Assembly (NCBI GenBank): GCA_016098155.1
Contig: JAAAJB010000215.1
Span: forward strand, 1-52,841
Origin: Actinomortierella ambigua
Taxonomy: Eukaryota; Mortierellomycota; Mortierellomycetes; Mortierellales; Mortierellaceae
DNA: 52,841 bases
Direction of reading: 5' to 3'
A model generated the notes under the pieces. That model ran no database searches and was not told where the DNA came from. It worked only from the letters and a program-made list of their open reading frames with translations. Below are positions 1-10,524 of this stretch, piece by piece; positions within the stretch are counted from its first letter, which is position 1, and each line of letters opens with the position of its first letter. The translations under genes and the position numbers were made by a program.

Positions 1-2105
1 GCAAGGAACGGCTCGGCTGTGAAATTGTAGAGAATGGGTGCTAGTGGATCACCTTGACGAAGTCCACGAGTGATGTCGAATGCTGCCGACAGGCGTCCGT
101 TGACGAGAATGCGTGACTGCAGGCCGGTGTACGCTCGTTCAATCCACGCTCGCATCCTCGCACCAAATCCATAGTGCCGGAGTACCCGGTGGAGGAACTG
201 CCATTCCACCCTGTCGTATGCCTTGAGACAGTCCAGTTGTAAGAACGCGGCAAAGTCAGGATTAGACACCTCCGTGTCTGCCAATACCAGGTCCAGGAGC
301 ATGATGTTGTCCTGCCCTAAACGTCCTGGAATGAATCCTGTTTGCCAAGGGTGGACGACCTTGACTGCCACGGGGTTGATCCTGCTGGTGAGTACTTTGG
401 TGAAAAGTTTGTAATCGCAATTGGTGAGGCTGATGGGACGGTAGTTGCTCATCCGTTGGCGATCCCCCTTCTTGTACAAAACAACCGTTACCGCCTGTTT
501 GTGAGACTCCGGTAAATCGCCACCATCCGTGCTGACTGCATTGACCACCCGCAGGAGGAGTGGTATCAGTGCCGTCCGAAAAGTCTTGTAAAAGGGATAC
601 GGTAAGCCGTCTGGTCCAGGTGCCGATCGTTGGGCCGCCTCCTTGATCACGGCCAAGAACTCGCCCTCCGTGACATCCCTGTCCATGTTTGACCTATCGT
701 CGTCCTCCACCATGTTGCCGGGCACTGTTGCCAGAAGCTCGTCCTGTGCCTCCGTGTCCGTGCCTTCCGATGTGTACAGTTGACGGTAGAAGCGACTGGC
801 TATGCCCGCCATCGCCTCTGGGTCTGATGTAGGTTGGTCGTCGTCGTTTTCGCGCAATGCCTGGATCATTTTGTTGGCCCGTGCCGCCTTCAACCGAGCC
901 GTCAGATAGGGAGAGGGCCGTTCTCCATCCTCCACCCACTTGACCTGAGCCAGCAGAAGAGTCCTGTCCATTGCTTCTTGGTCGTGTGTTGCAAGCTCCG
1001 TCAGTGCATATGCATAACGTTCCGCCGTATCCTCGTCGCCCTGCTGGTTGTTGTCCCACATGGCAGACTGCAGTTGTCGAAGCAATGCCCCTCTTTTTTT
1101 TTTTTTCTTGGACCGAAGTTGGTTCTGGTGTTCCAGCGCAATCTTGAGAAAGCGTTCCTTGCACTTGTCCCAATGTGCGCCAGCGGAAGGAAACCGATCA
1201 GCCTTAGCGACCATTTGTTGTATAGCGGTGTTGATTGCCTCTCGAAATGCCTGGTCCTTGAGAATCCGGACGTCAAGCGAGGGGAGCGACCGCCCTCGTG
1301 TAGGGTCAGCACCGGGGGAAAGGTTGAGAGAGACTGTCACCAAGTGGTGATCCGAGTTGTGAACAGGAACTTTGGTGACGGTGTGTGTGTAAGAGAGTTG
1401 AGAAAGGAGGTTGGATAAAAAAATAAAGTCAATCCGGGACTTGAACCAGCGCTCGCCAGCCCCGGATCCTTCACGAGTAAAAAAAGGGGCTACTTTCCTC
1501 CCACCTGGTCCGTCAATGGTAGCCGGGGCAGTGTCCTTCATCAGAAGAGCGTCGATGATGGGACGATAGTGGTGCCACCTTGACCGGAGAGATGGAGGGG
1601 AAGAAGGAAATAAAGGGGGGGAACGATCAGTGTGGTCGTTCATGGTGGTGTTGAAGTCCCCAGCCAAGATGGCATTGGGAGAGAAAAGTTGTGGAGTAGG
1701 GAAAGAAAGGGCGAATACTCGTACTGCCTCCTCGTCACTGACTGGGGCATATACAGATGTGATGCGGATACCCTCGTGGGTAGGGTCCTCTACTGGTTTG
1801 ATGATAGCAGAGAGGATCCTACCGTCGCGGGAGGAGAGAGAGTTGTGGAGGGAAAAGGCGTTGGAGGTCAGGAGAATGGCGCAGTACCGAGTCGTGAGAA
1901 TGGGTCGCCCCAACTCCTGGGCCCAAGTCGAAGTATCGACAGGGTTTGCCCGTACAGAGTTGTTGCTGTCAATCTCCTGGAGGCACAGTGCATCCAGACC
2001 TGATAGCTCCTTAACCCACTGAAAAAAATTGTTGCGTCGTCTTGCTGAGCGAAGGGAGAAGCAGTTAAAGCTCCCTATGTGAAATGTGGGCGGAAAATTT
2101 AACAT
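1..2105 (-). CDS. LINE ORF2: APE endonuclease plus reverse transcriptase (partial at left edge)
   Basis: I read this frame codon by codon from ATG at 2105-2103 to the window edge and found 701 codons without a stop. Residues 1-260 match an APE/exonuclease-III endonuclease: an N-terminal Asn, LQEID (Glu44), GDFN (149-152) and SDHH (251-254), the metal-binding and catalytic boxes. Reverse transcriptase blocks follow: APGPDGLP, YRPISLTN, then LDCLKAYDRV with the first catalytic Asp near residue 625, and GLRQGDPLAP near 680. The second catalytic box (ADD) should lie just past the edge, so activity cannot be judged fully. An upstream in-frame stop at 2186-2184 with no other ATG fixes the start. 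An A13 run at 1094-1106 encodes lysines and could slip. Inferred role: target-primed reverse transcription of the element RNA. Confidence 0.95.
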   Translation of the reverse strand, partial: MLNFPPTFHIGSFNCFSLRSARRRNNFFQWVKELSGLDALCLQEIDSNNSVRANPVDTSTWAQELGRPILTTRYCAILLTSNAFSLHNSLSSRDGRILSAIIKPVEDPTHEGIRITSVYAPVSDEEAVRVFALSFPTPQLFSPNAILAGDFNTTMNDHTDRSPPLFPSSPPSLRSRWHHYRPIIDALLMKDTAPATIDGPGGRKVAPFFTREGSGAGERWFKSRIDFIFLSNLLSQLSYTHTVTKVPVHNSDHHLVTVSLNLSPGADPTRGRSLPSLDVRILKDQAFREAINTAIQQMVAKADRFPSAGAHWDKCKERFLKIALEHQNQLRSKKKKKRGALLRQLQSAMWDNNQQGDEDTAERYAYALTELATHDQEAMDRTLLLAQVKWVEDGERPSPYLTARLKAARANKMIQALRENDDDQPTSDPEAMAGIASRFYRQLYTSEGTDTEAQDELLATVPGNMVEDDDRSNMDRDVTEGEFLAVIKEAAQRSAPGPDGLPYPFYKTFRTALIPLLLRVVNAVSTDGGDLPESHKQAVTVVLYKKGDRQRMSNYRPISLTNCDYKLFTKVLTSRINPVAVKVVHPWQTGFIPGRLGQDNIMLLDLVLADTEVSNPDFAAFLQLDCLKAYDRVEWQFLHRVLRHYGFGARMRAWIERAYTGLQSRILVNGRLSAAFDITRGLRQGDPLAPILYNFTAEPFL

Positions 2106-2222
2106 AAAAAAATAAAAATAAAAAGGGAGGGTGGAGAGTTTGGGTGCTGGGGAGGATGAGGGTAAAAAGAAAAAAAATAAAAATTAAAAAACAAAAGAAA
2201 GGCCCTCATGCCCCCCAAACAC

Positions 2223-4001
2223 TTACTCTCTCATGGTTGTGTCCTCTGTAACCCCCTTTTCCCCAGGCGGCAAACGCAAGGACGCATCGTCTGCACTGAG
2301 TGTAGACGTACCGCCTGAGATTGGCACACCAGTGGTGTTTGAGGCATCACCCTCATTTACACCATGAACCTGGGGGTTGGGGGGCGCAATTGCGCTTCCC
2401 TGGGCCGCATCCGGTGACCTATCAACACCGGTGGCCATGTCGGGCTCCTCTTTGTCCGCACGCAGCTGCCGTTGTTTGGTGGAAGCAGCCGCTATTCTTC
2501 TATCGCTCTGCGCTGGGGTTGCAGAGGTGGTCGCCACACCTATAGAAGAACGACAAACAGGATCTTTATCAGGACATGGGTTTATTATTCCAATCGAAGG
2601 TACTTTGTGAGCGCGACTTTCCTTTAGATCGGTGTCGGAGCTCGTCGGATCGTCTTCAGCCCTGCTACCCGCAGCAAGCAAGGACCGAGGTGAGGACCCG
2701 GGGCGCGTCTTGGACTGTTTGTGCCTAGATGCGCTACTATTCGATGCCTGCGTGTTGCCGCTGGCAGGGCTTTTAAAGGAGAACGTGGCCGTGGCTGGAG
2801 GGACCGTGTGCCACTGGTCGACCGTGGAGTGGGCTTTGGGCTGGCTGGGCTGGCCCTTCTTGGGTGAAGAGGGGTTAGGTTTGGTCATGGCCGCCTTGTG
2901 GCCTTGCTGGGCCACACCTGAGGAAGAGGTGGGCGGAGGAGCAGGGGCTTGGGGCCGAGCCATGGCTGCGTGTTGGGCCGCGAGGCGGCGAAGGGGGGTG
3001 TCAATGGCATAGTCGAAGATCGTGCCGGGGATGATGGCCTTCCTGATGTTGGCCGAGCGTGAGTGGGGACAATCCTGCTTGAGATGGTCCGGGGCCGCAC
3101 AGTGGTAGCAGAACGCAACTCCCTGCCACGAAAAGACAACGTTGCGGCACTCAATGACCGCCACTCGAGGCAGTCTCACAGACTCAATCGGGGTGGCGTA
3201 GGGAATCTCCAGGACAAACTCAAATGGGCTGCGGCCACAAGTGCCGAACTCAGTAGGGATGCGGACGCGAGAGAACTCCAGTATTCTGCCTCCAGGGACA
3301 GCATCCAGGAAAAGTTTGGTGGTCTTGTCCTTGATTTCATTGGCAGTGACGAGTGGGGCGTGCTCCGCTCGGATGCGGATTGTTTTCCCCTTGGCTTGCT
3401 TGAGAGGGTGGGCGTCAATCTCAACTCCGGTGCGGAGTTTGAGGGGGTTAGCCATGGCGTGCTCCTTGTCCTCTTGAGAGGAGAAGCCATAATACCCGAT
3501 TCCGTCCGAGTAATCAGTGACCTCCTCACTGACTCTCCATTGAGAGAATAGAGCGAGGTAAAGCTCGGCCTCAGGCACCTCCCGAGGGTTGAATCGAATG
3601 GCGAGTTGGTGTTCCATGGTCGCTGGCCCATAGATAGTCTCCTTGGGGTTGACGGCTGTTTTGACCTGCAGTGACCTTGTGGCTCTGGCTACCTCCTTTG
3701 CCTGCTGTCGAGCACCGACATGAGAGGCACGGAGGCGGTTGGCGACCTGTGCGTAGGTCACAGAGGCCGAGGGTTTTTTTTTAGGGGCAGGGGAAGGGGG
3801 TGTGGTAGGTTGCACAGACTGAAGGGCCTCAATGGCCGAATTTATTTCTTCTCCATCTCGGGATGAGGATGACGATGAAGGCGGAATGGGGATGTCGATC
3901 ATGTGATCAGGGGGGGAGGTGTCAGCTTGGGGTGGGGGTAAGGGTGGCGAGTGCTGCGTGCCATCGCTGGCGTTGGCCTCTGCTAGGTGGACCTCTTCCA
4001 T
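2223..4001 (-). CDS. LINE ORF1: nucleic-acid-binding, Gag-like protein with one CCHC zinc knuckle
   Basis: The protein is 592 aa and intact, starting at ATG 4001. Residues 1-80 are Ser/Pro-rich, about 125-290 form a folded RRM-like region that I cannot classify firmly, and a CX2CX4HX4C knuckle sits at C298, C301, H306 and C311. The C-terminal 270 residues are disordered and rich in Ser, Pro, Lys and Gln. In two-ORF LINEs such ORF1 proteins package the element RNA; that role is inferred from the family. ORF2 starts 117 nt downstream in an A/T-rich spacer, so its translation must rely on reinitiation or an internal start. The N-terminus resembles the start of the ORF1 at the right edge of the window (acidic Met-Glu start, Pro/Ser-rich, then PAP followed by basic residues). 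Confidence 0.93.
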   Translation of the reverse strand: MEEVHLAEANASDGTQHSPPLPPPQADTSPPDHMIDIPIPPSSSSSSRDGEEINSAIEALQSVQPTTPPSPAPKKKPSASVTYAQVANRLRASHVGARQQAKEVARATRSLQVKTAVNPKETIYGPATMEHQLAIRFNPREVPEAELYLALFSQWRVSEEVTDYSDGIGYYGFSSQEDKEHAMANPLKLRTGVEIDAHPLKQAKGKTIRIRAEHAPLVTANEIKDKTTKLFLDAVPGGRILEFSRVRIPTEFGTCGRSPFEFVLEIPYATPIESVRLPRVAVIECRNVVFSWQGVAFCYHCAAPDHLKQDCPHSRSANIRKAIIPGTIFDYAIDTPLRRLAAQHAAMARPQAPAPPPTSSSGVAQQGHKAAMTKPNPSSPKKGQPSQPKAHSTVDQWHTVPPATATFSFKSPASGNTQASNSSASRHKQSKTRPGSSPRSLLAAGSRAEDDPTSSDTDLKESRAHKVPSIGIINPCPDKDPVCRSSIGVATTSATPAQSDRRIAAASTKQRQLRADKEEPDMATGVDRSPDAAQGSAIAPPNPQVHGVNEGDASNTTGVPISGGTSTLSADDASLRLPPGEKGVTEDTTMRE

Positions 4002-4230
4002 TTCGTTGCAGAGTGGTACAGAAGAGAGAGTTCACTGGACCAACTAGGACGCCCATTTTGGCTGGATTTTCCTTTTTTGGAAACCGATGCTTCATATCAG
4101 TTTTCATTCTGTGACGTTCAAGAAACAATCTCACCAAGGTTCGAAGTTTAAGAACATTTTTGAAAAAATTAAGAGAAAAAATTAAGGACGTAAAAAAAAT
4201 TAAGAGCAATTTTAATTTGAGTACGGTCTT

Positions 4231-4512
4231 GCGAGATGGCTGGTCTTTGCAATGGCGTCATCAAAGAAACAGTTTATCAAGAGAGTTCATTTCACAGGAA
4301 TAGGCGAGGTAGAACTCTCTTCCCAAGCATCGTTCCTGCAGTGGTCGTGTAGACATGCTCCTCGCCAATTATATAAAATTATATAAAATTTAAAGAGTAA
4401 AAATTTTAGGGTAGTTATGAGTTTAGCAAAAAAATAGAAATAAGATAAAATAAAAAATAAAACAAATTCTTGTGATTCTATGTAATCGAAGTTTATATCA
4501 GTTTCTAAAACA
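4231..4512. other. Short intergenic stretch between LINE 5' end and PDCD2 3' end
   Basis: About 280 nt, AT-rich from 4365 to 4500. It holds a direct repeat of ATTATATAAA at 4370-4388 and probably the 3' untranslated region of the PDCD2-like gene. No gene is seen. The LINE leader ends somewhere near the right side of position 4230, so the insertion lies within about 300 nt of the PDCD2 stop codon. Confidence 0.5.
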
Positions 4513-6490
4513 CTACTTTGCTGGCGATACGGCCACATTGTCGCTCGTGTACATGTTTTTGCCTTGCATGCCGTCCTCGCTAAACTGTTGAACGATCGCC
4601 AACTCGTCCAGGTAGTGCTTGCCCTTGACGTGGCAGTTGTCCTTGCACGAGTACACGAGTACTGTACCGAAATCCAGCGCATCCGCACGAGAATGGTCGA
4701 TCGCCATGTAGTTGAGCAGTTGAGGCAAGATCTAGAGTTTTTGTCCCACCAGAGTTAAAAAAAAAAGATTTTTTTAAATAAAGGCGTTAGTAGAGTTGAA
4801 AAAAAAAAATAGCTGGGGTGTGTTCATAGTCAAAGATCCCTCACCTGGAACTCAAAGGAGCGTTCCTTGTGACAGTGGGGACACGGCAGAATATCCTCAG
4901 GCTTTGGAGTGCCAATGTCGCTCACATAAAGCGGTTCCGGGTTCTCGAGTTCGTATTCAACACGAGCATAGCGCAGTACTTGATCAGGGAACAGGGCAAT
5001 TCGCTTCTGGAAGGTCAAGAAAGCGCGATCAATGTCCGTCTGGGTGTTCTCGTACAGCTCATCTCCGACGGGTACAAGAGCGTTGGTCGCACCCTTGAGA
5101 TCGTCGCTCACATCGTCGTCCTTATTGCCGCTGCCCTTGGTCTTCTTCTTTCTCCGCGCCTTTAACTTTTCTTCCCAGCCGTCCTCAGCCTCTTGTTCAT
5201 CTCCAGACGACTCGTGATCGTAGCCATCCTCCTTTGCCTTTTCATCCACAACTTCCTCCTCGCTGATGACTTCAAACTCAGGGAAACGAGCTACCCGCTC
5301 CACCAACCGGAAGTCAATCTTGAGTCTTCCAGCATACTCCTTCTCCTCTTTGGTCAGCTCATCTTCGGGTGCGATCTGAGGCTGTTCCATTTCTTCGTCC
5401 TCGTCCTCGTTCTCATCATCGCCGTGATGCTTCTTGACATCCTTCTCCAACAACGACAAGCTGGCCAGCTTAGTGTCCAGGTTCAGCGGCTTCTTTCCAC
5501 AAAGTGTCTTGTGGAGACCCTTCGTCCAGTGCAACATCTGATGATCTTCGCTGCAATAGAAGAATTCCCGGCACTTGGAGCACTTCTTAGGGGCGTTCAG
5601 ACCACACACAAAACAGGTCTTGGCTATTTTACATATTAAAAAGTATGCCCACAAAGGTAGGCATGGGGTACAGGTTAGTTCAATGAGCAGAAGATGACCT
5701 TGCTGCCTGATGAGCCCCTTTCTTTGTCGATTGGTAGCCATTCGGTCCACTGATGCTCCTAAATCATCATACCATGCTTGCTACTCTCCAGTGGCTTCCA
5801 GTTAGGGTCCTCCTCCACGTCAGCCTCCTCTGGATCATCATCGTTTGCCGTTGGGCTGTAGTAAGGGTTGAACCGTCCCAATTGACTCCGGAACACCTTG
5901 AATCTGGAAACACGAGGCGAGAATGAGAGGTTGGAGAGTGTGAGTGTGTTAACAGTTATCTCCGCACATGTCTCCACAACAGTTGTATTGTTCGTGATAG
6001 TGGCTTACGAATCACTTGGAGCCAGTCTATGGCAAGTTCCAGTCTTGCAGCAAAAGACGTAGATCATGCGGTGGAAAGCCTCTGCAGGGTGGTCTTCCGG
6101 GGAGTAGAGCTGAAGCAAGAAGGCCATGGGCTGCTTGCACAGACCACATGTCAAGTCCTTGCTTTCAGGGATGTGCTCAGGGTTCAACCAGATCTATTAT
6201 TGGAGGAGCAGATATGAATAAATGGTTTGTTTATGGGCTTGCTCGCATGCTGCACATAGTCTCATCCTCACTCCATGAGACAATCCCTCCTCTCCCTACC
6301 CCCTTTTTTTTGGACTTGTGTGTATGTGCTTTCCTCTCCTCTTTCTTACAGGCAAACCACCAATCTTGGAGGGAAAGTCCTGGGCTGTCAATGGACCATT
6401 CTCCTCGAGGTCGATGGGCTCCGCAAAGCCCAGCATGACGGCCGGCTCTTGGTTGTCATGGTCGATCTCCATGGTGTGATCCTTGTCCAT
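4513..6490 (-). CDS. PDCD2: PDCD2/Tsr4-like protein with MYND zinc finger
   Basis: Five exons close in phase: 6490-6350, 6193-6009, 5903-5773, 5623-4845 and 4731-4513, giving 484 aa. The PDCD2 family hallmarks are visible: LGFAEPID then GGLP-IWLNP across the first junction, CGLC and CCKTGTC zinc ligands, SFKVFRSQL across junction 2, then a MYND finger from residue about 156 (CFVC, CSKC, YCSEDHQ, H, C). An acidic stretch follows, and the conserved C-terminal PDCD2_C block has CPHC, ILPQLLNYM and GTVLVYSCKDNC. Family members (yeast Tsr4, animal PDCD2) are dedicated chaperones of ribosomal protein uS5 for 40S assembly in cytosol and nucleus. Start 6490 is the first ATG and sits in a good context (agccATGg). 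The LINE lies just downstream. Confidence 0.93.
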
Positions 6491-6739
6491 GGCTGGGCAA
6501 AACTGGTTGGTTGTTTTCAAAAAAGATTCGGTCGCAGCTTTTTTTTTCTCCTATTTTGCCTTGTGCAACCAAACAAGCACCACTTGCACTAAAGTCACGT
6601 GTTTAAGGTGTGTGTGAAGTTAAGAAGTTGGGTCACCTCCACGTTTCCTGTTTCTGCATTGAACCACCAACATATACCCTGGGCAACAGCCTTTCATCAT
6701 CACAGCAGGACCAACACATTTCCATCTCTTCATTAGGCA

Positions 6740-7238
6740 ATGGAAGACCCATTCATTCTCATCAAAAAGTGAGCATTGGAAACGACCCCACACATGCCCA
6801 TGCGATGCCAAAGAAAAGCAGTCATTCCTCTGAAGGGCACACACGACAAAAGCTGACACCTGTCTTCCTTGTCTCTTTATCTTCTCAGCGATGTAGTGTC
6901 ATCGTTGACCAGCGCGACACAGCTCTTCGAGTCCTGGAAACGCATCATTCAGACGGTAGCCTCGGCCGACAATGAGGAGCTTGTCAAGACTCGCGAGGAG
7001 CTCGACCAGTTGCTGGACGGCATTGAGCAGGATCTGGCCGATCTGGAGGGTGCCGTCCAGGTCGTGTTGGAGAACCCACAACGCTTCAACCTGACCACAC
7101 GCGAGGCCAATGCACGGAAGCAGTTTCTGGACCAGACACGGCGGAAAGTTCAGGATATCAAGAATACCCTTGCCAAGCCGATCAAGATTAGCAACGACCA
7201 AATGGACAGACTTGTAAGGATGATGATGGTCACCGCAA

Positions 7239-7300
<62 letters not shown>

Positions 7301-7803
7301 AACGAACTTTGTCGTTTCCCTTCTACTCTGTTTCTATTTCTTTCTCGGGAGTGTAGTTTGAATGAACAACTTACTTCTACTCTGAGAATCCTGCATTTTT
7401 TTAGGCCCTATTAGAGCGACCAGAAGGATCATCCGGCCCTCGAGGGTTCCAAAAGCCATCGCGACGAGACAATGTCATGTATAGCAACACAAAGTTTGTC
7501 GAGCAGGAGGCTATGCAACAGCAAATGCTTTTCCAGGAGCAAGACGTACAACTCGACGGCGTCATGCACACAGTCGTCAACATGCGGGAGATGGCCACGG
7601 TCATGGGGGACGAACTGCGAGAGCAGTCTGAGCTCCTCGACGATTTAGATGACCAAGTGGATCGGACGCATAACAAACTACAGTCTGCCATCAAGCGTGT
7701 CACGATTTTCCTCAAGAAGAATGAAGAGTCCATGTCATCCTGCTGTATCAGCATCTTGATCATGATCCTCATCGTCTTGCTTATCCTTGTTATTGTACTA
7801 TAA
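6740..7803 (+). CDS. TLG1: Syntaxin-6/Tlg1-type Qc-SNARE
   Basis: Three exons, 6740-6768, 6889-7213 and 7405-7803, give 250 aa. The 29-nt first exon encodes MEDPFILIK, the typical syntaxin-6 start, which is otherwise easy to miss. Residues 1-105 are the STX6 N-terminal helical bundle (LFESWKRI). The SNARE motif spans about 160-222 with the zero-layer Gln at 192 (ELREQ). Residues 231-250 are a C-terminal membrane anchor preceded by Cys231-Cys232. The family works at the trans-Golgi/endosome boundary, pairing with Qa, Qb and R SNAREs in retrograde fusion; paired cysteines next to the anchor in yeast Tlg1 are palmitoylated, so the same is plausible here. Intron 2 carries a long AG microsatellite. 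It is head-to-head with PDCD2 at 250 nt. Confidence 0.94.
7242..7296. repeat. (AG)n microsatellite in SNARE intron 2
   Basis: An uninterrupted AG dinucleotide run of about 27 units lies inside the intron between the second and third exons of the SNARE gene, 28 nt after the splice donor. It adds a purine tract to the transcript and is probably length-polymorphic. Confidence 0.97.
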
Positions 7804-7971
7804 TCTTCGCTAATACATTGAAAACTCCTACTCTTCCCCCATGAACCATGTCTACTTGTACAAGAAAAATGCGTGGATTTAGTGTAAAATGAAATGCTGT
7901 AGTAGTTATGAAATGAAATGCTGCAGAAGTGTATGAAATGAAATGAATAGAGTGGGTGGATTAAAAGGATC

Positions 7972-10435
7972 TCAAAAAGTGGCATGGACTTCCTGGACCA
8001 ACGGTCCTGTTGGCTCTGCCTTGTCGAAAAAGTTGTTTTCCACAATGTACCGAAGCGCCTCCAACAGCTTGTTCTTTTCATCTTTGATCTCAGATGACAG
8101 TAGCTACAAATAAAACGAGATGGGCACACACGGTTAGAGGTTACGAACGTTGGAAGTGGAGAAAAACGTTAGCAATATCCTCCGCACATTCCAGAGAATC
8201 CAGGGCTAAGAGTCTTTTCAGGCCAAGGATAAGCGTGCTCGGCTTACCATCTCCAGGAGCGATTTCCTGTTTCTGAATGTTTCCTTCCTGTTTGAAGCAG
8301 TAGGCGCCTTCTTCTATTGATCCAGACCAGCGTACAAATTAAGCAGATTAAGATAAAAAAAATTGGCTCCTTTGTAAGTCTCTGAACAGCATGTGCATCT
8401 TCGCTTCAGTCAATCATGATTGTATGCAGAAAAAACAAGCGAAAAGCCTTACCACCATCGATGTGTCATGGATAAAAGTACACTTATCGCCCCTTGTGCA
8501 TTTGCCGCGGGCGAAATATTTGCAGTGCCGTGTGTTGACAGGCCGATCGCTCGGCAGCAGGATCTTGCCCATTGACGACGGGTCCTTGGAGGTGATGGCG
8601 TCTCGAACAGGGTCCATGTCTTCATTATCACTCTCGTCCTCGTTCAGAGCCACTGATGATGGCGGTTGGGCCATGTTCCCCATCTTCTTCTTCTCCTTCA
8701 CACCCTCGTTTTCTTCATCATCGTCGCCAGACGTTGAAGAGGCATAGGCCACCAATCCAGATCCGGAGGCCGTCGTATCTCCTTCCTCCTCTGTTTTGGC
8801 CTTCTTGGCTCCGACCTCCTGCGTAGTGTCCGCCTGGCGGTCGTTTGATCTCTTCTTTCCATGCAGCTGTTGTTGTTGTTGTTGTTGTTGCTGCTGTTGT
8901 CTCTGCTGTCTCGCCTGATTCATCTTGCCACGTCGCGCATCTCCCGGAGGGATCTGACCCTTTGCGATCATCTCTTGACGCTCCTCCTCTTTGCGCTGGA
9001 CGTTCTCGACCGTGGGCCAATGCTTTCGTCGTTCGGCAATCCACTTTTTGATATCCTCTTCCGTCTTGAAGGTCGGCGTGAGTGGGTGCCGTTCGTACAT
9101 GGCCAGCGAGGGCGTTGCGATCCCAAACTTGGATGCTGGCTTGGAAGACGACGACGAAGAGGACGATGCTGACTCTTGAGCCTTTTTCTTGATGTATGCC
9201 GACTCCTCGTCCTCATCATCTTCGTCGTCGCCATCATCATCCTCTACTTCTTCGCGCTGGGTAGCTGACTTCAAGCCGCTCGTCTTACTGGTAAGGGTCG
9301 ATGAAATAGCAGCGCCCTTCTGCGTCGGTGGTTCGGTGCAAGGCTTGTTGCTGGCGGGACCGTGGGCCGTCTTGCGATGGTTGCTAACATGGCCTGGCGA
9401 TGCCGTGAATGAGCAATCAGGGCACTTGACGTGAGCCGCCAAATGGGTTTTCATAGCCGGTTCATTATTGAACGTGATGTTGCATGCGGAGCAGTGGAGT
9501 GATGTCGTGGAAGACGGAGCGGTATCGTCCGACAGTGTCGCCTCGGTCTTGGTCGTTTCTCCCTCCTCGGTCTTGTTCTGCTGCTGTTGCTGCTGTTGGT
9601 GCGTCCAGCGAGGATGGGGTGCCTTGGATCCACCGCGTCCACCACCGCCACCTCTTGTTCTTCCACCGCCACGCTGGCTACGAGGGTTGTTGGAAGGGTG
9701 GCGATATGGGTGTGCATGATTGTGGTTGTTACTGTTGTTATGTTGATGATTCCATGCCATCTGCGGTTGGTGAGGCAGCCTGGGTGCTGTATGAAATGGT
9801 AGATGAGGCATACTGGGAAGGCCTGGTTGCGTTGTATTTGATCCAGGGATACTGCCCACTCCCCCTGCCCCTCCCATGATCGATGCTGCAGCTGCAGCTG
9901 CTCCAGCACTACCACCATGAACGCCTGCAACCGCCGCGCGCGAGATCGCCAGTCGCTGATCTGCCGTAGGGGTTTGGTAGGACGAGTACCATGGAACCCC
10001 ACTAGGATGGGCAGCTATGCTCGGTGGTCGAGGAGCTGGCTGCTGTTGGAGGAGTGTCGCCGTCAGCGCCGAGGCTGCCGCTGCACCAGCTTGTGTCGAC
10101 ATTTGGTACTGCTGTTGGAACATAGACAGTGGGCTATTTGACGTAGCGGGCAATACCGGCTGAACATTGTATTGGTTTTGTTGGGTGTGTTGTTGGTGGC
10201 CACGTCTATTACTGTTATTGTTCCCTCTCCGTGCAGAAGGCGGCGGCGGAGGCGTGCTATATGATGGTGGCAGAAACGATGGCGGTTGTTGTTGGTGCAT
10301 GACGAATGGTTTGCTTGCAACATGCAGTTTGGAAAAAAAAACTTTCAGTTTTGATTCATTCTCAAATATTGTAATACGCGGTTTCACCTCTTTAGGACAT
10401 AACCGAGATTTCTCTAAATTTCCGAAGTCGAACAT
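7972..10435 (-). CDS. NUFIP1: NUFIP1/Rsa1-like protein with C2H2 and CCCH zinc fingers
   Basis: Exons 10435-8453, 8313-8248 and 8103-7972 close in phase and give 726 aa. An alternative ATG at 10300 would remove 45 residues of atypical composition and may be the true start. In order: a Gln/Pro/Gly-rich N-terminus with an RGG patch near 255-270; a C2H2 finger from 315 (CSAC to H) and a second CPDC...H...H unit; an acidic tract; the NUFIP1 core at about 456-485 (IKKWIAERRKHWPTVENVQRK); poly-Gln; a CX7CX5CX3H finger at 638-656; and a C-terminal helix (LLEM-LLSSEIKDEKNKLLEALRYIV) assembled across two introns. Family role: Rsa1/NUFIP1 is a scaffold that brings R2TP to box C/D snoRNPs in the nucleus. 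Function is inferred from the core motif and tail. Confidence 0.88.
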
Positions 10436-10524
10436 GCCGCCGTAAACTTTGTTAGATTGTATTTATAATTTACAACGACCAAGAAAAACAGTTATATTGT
10501 ACAAAGGGTCCTCCTACAAGCGGC

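Larger units (their letters stand above)
1..4230 (-). mobile_element. Non-LTR (LINE) retrotransposon, copy 1, truncated only by the window edge
   Basis: A two-ORF LINE lies on the minus strand: a leader at about 4002-4230, ORF1 at 4001-2223, a 117-nt spacer, then ORF2 from 2105 off the left edge. ORF1 carries a CCHC knuckle; ORF2 carries an APE-type endonuclease and a reverse transcriptase, the order found in Tad/L1-like elements. The leader shares TCCTAGTTGGTCCAGTG (near 4033-4049) and GTCACAGAAT (4106-4115) with the leader of the second element at 52.4-52.6 kb, at similar spacing. The 5' boundary is not sharp; similarity and AT-rich CTTAATTTT periods fade near 4230. The 3' end, tail and target-site duplication lie outside the window. 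No internal stop or frameshift was found, so this may be a young copy. Confidence 0.93.

Noticed and set aside
6490..6520. Upstream extension of PDCD2 by ten residues
   Set aside because: The extended frame begins with TTG, not ATG; the ATG at 6490 has a strong context and family-like spacing.
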